Positions 57,003 through 64,000 of a stretch of DNA of 64,000 bases are shown in pieces. Where the stretch lies: contig JANTQA010000033.1 in NCBI GenBank assembly GCA_027625915.1, forward strand, positions 5,394,001 to 5,458,000. Direction: 5' to 3'. Below the pieces are notes generated by a model. The model was not told where the DNA came from and searched no databases. It saw only the letters and a list, made by a program, of their open reading frames with translations. Within the stretch, counting starts at the first letter, position 1. The number at the start of each line of letters is the position of its first letter. The position numbers were made by a program, and so were the translations under genes. Source of the DNA: Anaeramoeba flamelloides (taxonomy: Eukaryota; Metamonada; Anaeramoebidae).

Positions 57003-57788
57003 TTTTTTTTTTTTTTTTTTTTTTGTTAATTCGATTTCGGATTTCTTTTATTCTATTTGACCAATTATTTATTAAAATCTTTTCTTATTTTTTTTTCTTT
57101 TTAGAGTTTTTCTAAATTTTAAATATTTTTTATTCTTTTTATTAATAATTTATTTTCTTGTCGAATTTAAAGATAAATTTTGATATTTTACCTAATTTTG
57201 ATTTTATTTTAATTCTAATAAATTTTATCAAAATACAATTTACTTTAAATTTAATTTTTATATTTATTTTTTTTATCCTGTATACATTTCTCAAATTTCG
57301 ATCATCTAGAAATGAATTAAATAGATATTAATATATCTTTAAATACAAATGAGACTCCTTTTTTAAAAAAGGAAAAATCTAAAAAAATGCAATTATTGCT
57401 CTCAATATTAGGAAAACAGTAATCACTATATTTGGTATTGTGAAAGTTCTTAATTTATTTGAGTTATTTGAAAAAAAAAAATAAAATATTTTAGCTCAAA
57501 AGCATTATAAAAAAGTTATTCTTATATTTATTAAAATTTTTGAATCTAGTTGATTCAACAAAATTACACCCTGTTTACATGAAATCCTGAGTTATCTTAT
57601 ATAGTTTATAATGTCTGCTACAAATAAGACAAGATTAGATCTAATAGGATGGGTTTTCTTTTAAAAAAATGATAAGAAAAAAATATTTTTAATCAAAGAA
57701 AAAAAAATGAGAATGAAAAACAAGTAAACTTTGTTTCAGCCAAAGTGGCCCAGCATTTTTTTCAAATATCAATTATTATATAAATTAA
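57003..57788. other. Spacer 3' of VPS35L
   Basis: Opens with a T run of about 20 bases, then AT-rich sequence with no recognised feature. Confidence 0.55.
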
Positions 57789-58306
57789 ATTCCAAAAATT
57801 TGGATACAGTTTAAATTGTTGAAAGAACATCATTACCACACTTTAAATTCAATTTCGAAAGAATTTTGATTTTACAAACTATTGCATTTTTTGTATTCTT
57901 GTTTTGTTTTGTTACCATTTCTTTTTTTTTTGTAGTTACGTAATCTGTTGTGTTAGATCTGAAATTTATTTCAATGGTTAATAGAAGGTTAGTGTTGAGT
58001 TTGTTAAATTGGAAAATAACATACAATTGGTAGATGGTATCTTAACATTTGATTGATCAATAATTGTTGGTGAAATTTCAACAAATTTACCAATATATTT
58101 TTGGTTCAACACGTTTCATTATTTTGGACACACCATTTTATTTTTGAGTTTTATATTTTTTTCTTTTATTTGGATATAAATTATTACTTATTAAAACATA
58201 AATACTGGGTTACTTAAATGTGGTTTTATATTAGGTTTGGAAAAATATTATAAATTGGGGTTTTTTTGCCTATTTTTGATTTTGGGTGTGTCCAAATTTT
58301 TGGAAT
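57789..58306. mobile_element. Non-autonomous TIR element, family T, copy 1
   Basis: 518 bp. Ends ATTCCAAAAATTTGGATACA and TGTGTCCAAATTTTTGGAAT are inverted. Highly similar along its length to 63387-63895 (shared CAGTTTAAATTGTT, GGTTAGTGTTGA, ATTGTTGGTGAAAT, CCTATTTTTGATTTT). The GGACACA ends recall Tc1-like TIRs; no ORF. Confidence 0.8.
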
Positions 58307-59225
58307 GGGGTTTATAATTAAACTTTGAAGAACAGATACGAAATAAAAGGAATAATACATACCAAAGAATTGTTGATATCCTTCTGGAATAAAACTAATT
58401 AATCAATAAGTTTTTCTTAAAAATTTTCATACTCGAATTCTTAGCGATAACCCCATTTAGAAAAACAAGTATGTTCGTTTTGATCTCTCTACTGGTATTT
58501 GAATAATAAATAAGAAACAATATTCACTTCATTTTTCATACTTTTCTTTTATAAATCAAGTCCCCAAAACGAAGTAGGTTGGGATTTGTGGTCTCTATTT
58601 TAAAAAGGAAATGAAAATGAAGTGAAAATTTTTTCACATTTATTATTCAAATATCAGATTCAAAAATTGAATAAAATTGCAATAGAAATCAATATTATTT
58701 CTCAAAAATCATTTCCACAGTTATAATTACATTATTAAAATACCTTTTTACGAAGTGACTATTGATCGTGGAATAAAAAAAAACTTTTGCAACTGAATTA
58801 AGTTTAAAAAAAAAATAGAAAAAAAAAAACAAGCAAAAATGTGAAAAAATGTGAAAGAATGATTTCAATTTTGAAAATTTCGCAAATAAATTTTTTATTC
58901 TAATATCCTTGCTAAACCTTTAAACACAGGTAATTAACCCATATCAACTTGGACCCTTAAACTAAAAAATGGTTCATAAAAAGTCGAAAAAAAAATAAAG
59001 AAAATTTGAATAATATTGATAAAAAACATTTTAAAAAAGTTTATTCTTAGTATAAATACTCAAAATTTATTTAATACAATTACATGTGATTATTCAATGG
59101 ATTATTTCTGTAGATAATTTTTAATCAGAGATCTAATTATTAGAGAACTTAAAAATCGAACCATTACTGTTAAAAATAATTTTCTGAATAAGAAAAAAAA
59201 ATTTGAAATTTTTACAAGTAAATAA
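58307..59225. other. AT-rich intergenic spacer
   Basis: No gene or element recognised. Confidence 0.5.
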
Positions 59226-59611
59226 TACCCTAGTGTAAATATGGAATGTTGCCAAAAATAGCTTTTTTTATAATTATAGAGATAAATAAAGAGTTCCATG
59301 CATTTATCCAAATTCCAAATTTTTATATAATAAATATAATATCGGATTATCTTAATAGACTGATAATAATTTTAATCAAAAAAATGGTTTGGTAAATAAC
59401 AATCTTTCAATTTAAAAAAAAAATCATTTTTCAAACAAAGTATTGGTGTTCACCAAAGGATTTTAGATTGAAAATACATTCAAACTTCAAAATTAAATAT
59501 TTCATTTTGTTTGCTATTACCTAAAATTTAATAAATGTATCGAACTCTTTATTTATCTCTAAAATTGGATTAACTCTATTTTTGACAACATTCCATATTT
59601 CAATGTGTGTA
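59226..59611. mobile_element. Palindromic TA-target MITE, CACTAGTG family, diverged copy C
   Basis: 386 bp between TAs. Left TA-CCCTAGTGTAAATATGGAATG, right CATTCCATATTTCAATGTGTG-TA. The arms share AGAGATAAATAAAGAGTTC and its complement. It aligns at the ends with copies A and B (45808 and 46942) but the middle differs, so it is an older or sister subfamily. Confidence 0.7.
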
Positions 59612-60344
59612 CCATCGATATTATCCAACATTGGATATAAAATCTTTTTCAAACAAAAAGGTACACCTATCAAATCAGCAATATTATTGAATTCAATTAT
59701 TAATCAGATATACTTATTGTTGATTTTCATTTTAATTATTAGTTTTTTCATATTTTGTTTTTTTTATTTAGCTATATTGAACAGTTGGAAAATTTGAAAA
59801 ACAAGATCAGAAGAAACCAATTTGGAAATAATTTATATGAATAAAAATGAAAACAGTTTTAGTTTGATTTCAAATGAACTAGATATAGGAATTTTGAAAG
59901 ACCATTATTGGATTGATTGATTAAACAAAGAAAAAAGAAAATAAAGAAAAAAAAACAATTCCAATAAAATACCCAGACGAATTAAGACTTTAGATTGAAA
60001 ATGAGACTTTCAAGAAGAAAATTTTGACATCTAAAGAGTTTTCAATAAAATATAATGAGAAAGATTCTCCAATTTGCCTTGTTCAAAGGTTTTTAAAGAT
60101 TTCATAATTTTTTTTACCAACAATTTACAAAACGAGATCTCTTATATCAAATAAAAGGGAAAATCAATTTTTATAATATTTTATTATTTTTATTTTTACT
60201 ATTTTGTTTTAATAGGTTTTAAATATTCAATTGGGTTTTTTTTGCTTTTAAGATTTTCTTATATTTTAAACCGATACTATAATCAATTTTATTCAATGAT
60301 GAATAATTTTGAAATTTTCTGTGTACTTTTTATTTGAGAAAGAG
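59612..60344. other. Spacer with a decayed coding-like stretch
   Basis: Around 59815-60105 the plus strand reads like broken protein (for example ENSFSLISNELDIGILKDHY and LTSKEFSIKYNEKDSPICLV). The family was not recognised and it is not an intact gene. The 71-codon frame at 59582 overlaps the MITE end and is not called. Confidence 0.4.
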
Positions 60345-61015
60345 TTCACTATTGATCTCTAAAAAATTAACAATCAAAAATGAGGAAATTTTCATGAAAA
60401 AGACGCAAAAGAGAGAAATTCAATTTCGAATTTGAATTGTTATGATTTATTGTTGAAAACAACTGTGTTGGTCCTAAAAGTGCCGCTCTTTTAAACTTTT
60501 TGAGATTTTTGTTGATTTTTTTTTATTTTTTTTTTATTTTCAAATAAGTTTTTTTCGTAAAAAAATTACATAATCCTTACTTTATCACCGATAGAGGGTA
60601 ACATAATAACCATAAATTATTTTAAATCGAATTAAATTGATTATGTCCTTTAAGATAACAATTTGTTTTAAATTGAAGAAATTTAACCTTTGGAAATTTA
60701 AAAATTGAAATATTAATTTTGGAAAATTTGAATTTTTCGGGATTGAAAATTCTTTGAAATTTTTTTTGGTGATTTTTTTTTATCAATGGAGTTTCTATGA
60801 ATTTTTTTTAGTTCATTTATGAGAATTGAGGAATAATTTTGTAGTTTTTTTTTAAATTGAATTTTTTGATCCAATAAGAACCTATATCAAAATGTTTTTT
60901 TGTTTATTCGAAATTTGTCAATCAAAAGAAGTGAAATTTCACAATACACTTTTGGTTTCAAGTTACTCTATAAGTATCGATCAAATTCACAATAAATGAC
61001 TATACCCTTAAACTT
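60345..61015. repeat. Dispersed repeat family R, copy 3 (ends CCC-TTAA)
   Basis: Aligns with 6060-6699 through TTGTTGAAAACAACTGTG, GTGCCGCTCTTTTAAAC, ACAATTTGTTTTAAATTGAA, TTTTGGAAAATTTGAATTTT and GTTTCAAGTTACTCTATAAG, finishing CCCTTAA. No ORF. Confidence 0.65.
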
Positions 61016-61592
61016 GTTATTTAATTATAAACCTTACTTAAAAAAAAACTAAAATAAATTAAATAATAAAACCAATTGATTCCAAACAATAGTTCTTATA
61101 TTTTTATAAATCTAATCAAGAAACTAATTTCAGAGCTCCTTTTTATCAAAAAAATAGTTGTAGAGTTTTTTTGAAGATCATCAAAATAAGTCAAATTTTT
61201 TTTAATAAGAGATCAATCAAAGAAAAATCTTTACCAAAAGATATTATTAGAAAAATTGTTATTGTGATTAATACTCTTTTTTGTTATTAATTTTTTTTCT
61301 TTTATTTATTGATCTTACTTTTGATATTCAGCCTTCTATCAATTTTACAATTATAAATTATGTTTCACTTTTTTTCCTGTTTCTCTTTTTTTCCCAAACT
61401 GTTATTTCGAAAACAAAAAACAAAAGGTCAACCAAAATCTGAGATATCACAACAAATTTAAACCTTCTTTTTTAAAGAAAATTCCCATTAACTTTTCAAA
61501 AAATTTCACTTTTCTCATTTTTTATAATTTTCTTTGAATTTACTTTCAATTTAAACAAAAAAGAAAAACAAATTTTAAATTAAAAACGATAA
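61016..61592. promoter_or_regulatory. 5' flank of the Ras gene
   Basis: AT-rich spacer. The last 100 bases carry T-runs and then an A/C-rich leader (CAAACAAAAAAGAAAAACAA-like), as before other genes here. No defined promoter motif. Confidence 0.35.
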
Positions 61593-62550
61593 ATGACTGA
61601 AGGAACAACAGAAGTAGAAACTTACAAAATTGTTATTATTGGTGGTGGTTCAGGTGATTATTTTATCCCTTTGTTTTATTCTATTTTTTTTTATCATAAA
61701 AATTAATTTTTTTTCTTTTTTTTTTGTTGTTTTGTTACTTTTATTCTTTGCGCTGGTATTTGGAATCACAAAAAGTTGGAAAATCTTGTCTTACAGTCAG
61801 ATTTTTACAAGGAAGATTCATTCAAGATTACGATCCTACAATTGGTTTGTTTTATTTTTACTTGTTACATTTTTTTTTTTTTTTTTTTTTTTTTTTATTT
61901 TTGGGATTCCTTTTCGATTTCTTCATTAAACTTGAATTAATTTCTGAACCAATTCCCCTAAACTGTTTTCACCTTTCCCAATTAATGTTTACTAATTTTT
62001 CAATATAATGACAAACCAACCAAACAAACAAATTAATAAAACGACCTGTTTAAATCAAAAAGAGGAAAGTTATAAAAAAAAAATCACAATTGATGAAAAG
62101 CCATGCATGCTTGAAATCATTGATACCGCTGGTCAAGAAGAATACAGATCTGTCCGAGACAAGTATATTCGAATTGGAGAAGCGTTTCTTTTGGTATTTT
62201 CAATCATTTCAAGGGCAAGCTACACAGAGGCAAGAAACTTACATGAAGCAATCCGAAGAGCAAAAAACTTCCAAGCAGTGCCAGTTGTCACTGTTGCAAA
62301 CAAAGCAGATCTTGACGAAGAAAGGTTGGTATCAAGAGAAGAAGGAGAAACCTTGGCTAAAAAATATAACAGCCAATACTATGAAACCTCTGCAAAGAAC
62401 GGTAGTAACGTAACCGAGTGCTTCGAATCTCTCGTCAGGGAAGTCAGAAATTTAAAAGCCCAACAAAGCCAACAAAACACTGATGAAAACAAACAAGATG
62501 AAAAAGACAAAGACACAGATTCAAAAGGAGGATGTTGTGTAATCCTATAA
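61593..62550 (+). CDS. Ras-family small GTPase
   Basis: A membrane-anchored signalling GTPase. Exons are 61593-61653, 61776-61844 and 62063-62550; introns of 122 and 218 bp (GT-AG) split Val and Glu codons and join in frame to 205 aa. Motifs: P-loop GGGSVGKSC; effector switch I YDPTIEESY (the classic Ras effector region); switch II DTAGQEEYRSVRD with the catalytic Gln retained; NKAD for guanine specificity; ETSAKN. The tail is polar (QQSQQNTDENKQDEKDKD) and ends CCVIL: a CAAX box with Leu last, which favours geranylgeranylation, plus an adjacent Cys that could be palmitoylated. Residue 12 is Gly and 13 is Ser (human Ras has Gly-Gly). Confidence 0.97.
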
Positions 62551-63386
62551 GTAAGATCAAGTTAAAAATCATTTTATTAATAACTATTGTTTCATTATAC
62601 CTTTTTATTTTTTTTTTTTTATTTTTTTTCTTCTATTTTTTTTTTATTTTTTCCTTTCTTTTTTACACTTTTTCTTTTTTCCTTTCGTTTTTAATTTTCT
62701 TTTTAATTGAATTTTTTCAAAAACAATATGGTGAATTTTTTATCAATTTTGCTGTTGCACTTTTTTATTTTTTTTTTAAATAATTCCTTGTTAAGGTTCG
62801 CTTTAGACACAAATTAATTTCCATTAATTCAAATAATTTTTTAACAATCATCGAAATTTCGTGTCTCTTTTTACAAAAACAATATACTTGTTTCGAAAAA
62901 ACCAGCACAGAGATCGATCTGTGGACAAAATAATTTTAAGGTACTTTTAACCATAAAAAAAGAATCTTATGGTAAAATTTTCTTTCAAATTCAAAAATAA
63001 AATTTTTACAACATCTTAAAATTGAACAATAATGTTAAAAGTTGATCACTATAATATCATCAGCTTTGATTTAAATGATATTTTCAGAATGAAGATTTTT
63101 AAGGCAAAGGAAGTTTGTAAATTTTACCCTTTCTAAAAACTTGAATTCTGAGAGACCCACCAAAAAAAGATTTTTTGAGTGCCATAAATATTGAAACTTT
63201 AAAAACCAATATACCATAGATTATTCTATTTGTGAAAAGAGCGAACCCAAAGTAAATTGGTACTGAGTCTTTCATTTTTTAATTTTTATGAACATTTTAT
63301 TTTGATTAAATTTTTGTTTTATAAAATTTAAGTTTTGGATCTTGAAATGTGTTCAATTTATTTGTTTGAAATTAATACTAAACTAA
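62551..63386. other. 3' flank of Ras and spacer
   Basis: The first 230 bases are T-rich with long T runs (the open frame at 62532-62783 is an artefact of this). No other feature recognised. Confidence 0.5.
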
Positions 63387-63895
63387 ATTCCAAAAATTTG
63401 GACACAGTTTAAATTGTTAAAAGAATAGCAATAATACACTTTAAATTCAATTTGAATAATTTTGATTTTACAAACTATTTCATTTTTTGTCTTTTTTGTT
63501 TTGTTTTCATTTTTTTTTTTTCCAGTTACATAATCTGTTTGGTTAGATCTGAATTTTTTTTTTTGATGGTAGAAGGTTAGTGTTGAATTTGTTAAATGGG
63601 AAAATCACATACAATTGGTCCATGTTATCTTATTATTGATCGATCAACAATTGTTGGTGAAATGTCAACATGTTTCCCAATACATTTTTTGTACAGCTCG
63701 TTTCCTTATTTTGCACACTCCTGTTTTTATTTTTGAGTTTTAAATTTTTTTCTTTTATTTGGATGAAAATGATTACTTATTAAAACGTTAATATTAAATA
63801 ACTTAAATGTGTTTATTATTTAAGTTTGAAAAAATAAAATAAATTTGGTGTATTGTGCCTATTTTTGATTTTAGATGTTTCCAAATTTTTGGAAT
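63387..63895. mobile_element. Non-autonomous TIR element, family T, copy 2
   Basis: 509 bp, same orientation as the copy at 57789-58306, with ends ATTCCAAAAATTTGGACACA and GTTTCCAAATTTTTGGAAT. No ORF. The pair flanks the Ras gene as direct repeats about 5.6 kb apart. Confidence 0.8.
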
Positions 63896-63933
63896 TTTTT
63901 TTTTTTTTAACTGAATTATTAGATGTGATTATA

Positions 63934-64000
63934 TTTGAGTTTTTTTTGTGCCTTAATTTTTAGTTCAAAGTTTGTGTCTTAAAATTGGAACTAATGCTAA
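63934..64000. mobile_element. Partial copy of the CAGTCAGTTTCAC MITE at the window edge
   Basis: TTTTTTTTGTGCCTTAATTT, AGTTCAAAGTTTGTGTCTTA and AAAATTGGAACTAATG match the right arm of the copies at 9169 and 46248. The left arm is absent, so it is truncated. Confidence 0.6.

Noticed and set aside
61630-62008. ORFs spanning the Ras introns
   Set aside because: They read through intron T runs; the exon phases of Ras explain the region fully.

Overview
The window is a very AT-rich stretch of a nuclear protist genome. The eukaryotic signs are: genes split by GT-AG introns whose exon phases join correctly; eukaryote-only families (TBC RabGAP, VPS35L, FKBP-TPR immunophilin, calmodulin-like, Ras with a CAAX tail); TAA stops in all host genes; and long non-coding spacers full of transposon debris. 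Proteins carry K/E/N-rich low-complexity tails rather than the poly-N/poly-Q of Dictyostelium. An amoeboid protist is plausible (an Anaeramoeba-like lineage came to mind), but the sequence alone does not prove it.

Layout: 0.9-2.1 kb, TBC-domain RabGAP (+, 5' end unresolved). 4.9-5.3 kb, small single-TM protein (+). 3.2-11.2 kb, repeat-rich spacer with foldback elements, a TTAA-flanked DNA element invaded by a LINE fragment, and more LINE debris. 11.5-12.8 kb, coiled-coil protein (-). 16.75-19.6 kb, calmodulin-like EF-hand gene (+) with a 2.4 kb intron. 19.6-22.8 kb, decayed repeats and coding-like relics. 22.8-26.9 kb, FKBP-TPR immunophilin (+) with a 3.3 kb intron. 30.0-33.0 kb, a large protein resembling the Rab3GAP non-catalytic subunit (-). 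37.6-39.0 kb, leucine-rich-repeat protein (+). 41.8-42.3 kb, charged coiled-coil protein (+). 42.7-48.3 kb, transposon district: a 757 bp TTAA element, a long A/T-tract region with a tRNA-like relic, two copies of a 0.38 kb palindromic MITE, and a Kolobok-like transposase split by one of those MITEs. 48.4-57.0 kb, VPS35L (+) with a 5.3 kb intron holding three TTAA elements joined end to end. 57-61.5 kb, repeat spacer. 61.6-62.6 kb, Ras GTPase (+). 62.6-64 kb, further repeat copies.

The host genes lean toward membrane traffic: TBC RabGAP, Rab3GAP2-like protein, VPS35L (retriever complex) and Ras. The introns fall into two classes: short (117-257 bp) and giant (2.4, 3.3 and 5.3 kb), the giant ones hosting repeats. 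The most striking system is a network of TTAA-target-site elements with ends of the form TTAA-GGGAYTAG or close variants, together with a candidate Kolobok-superfamily transposase whose gene is interrupted by a TA-target MITE. Collapsing that MITE to a single TA would leave one open frame.
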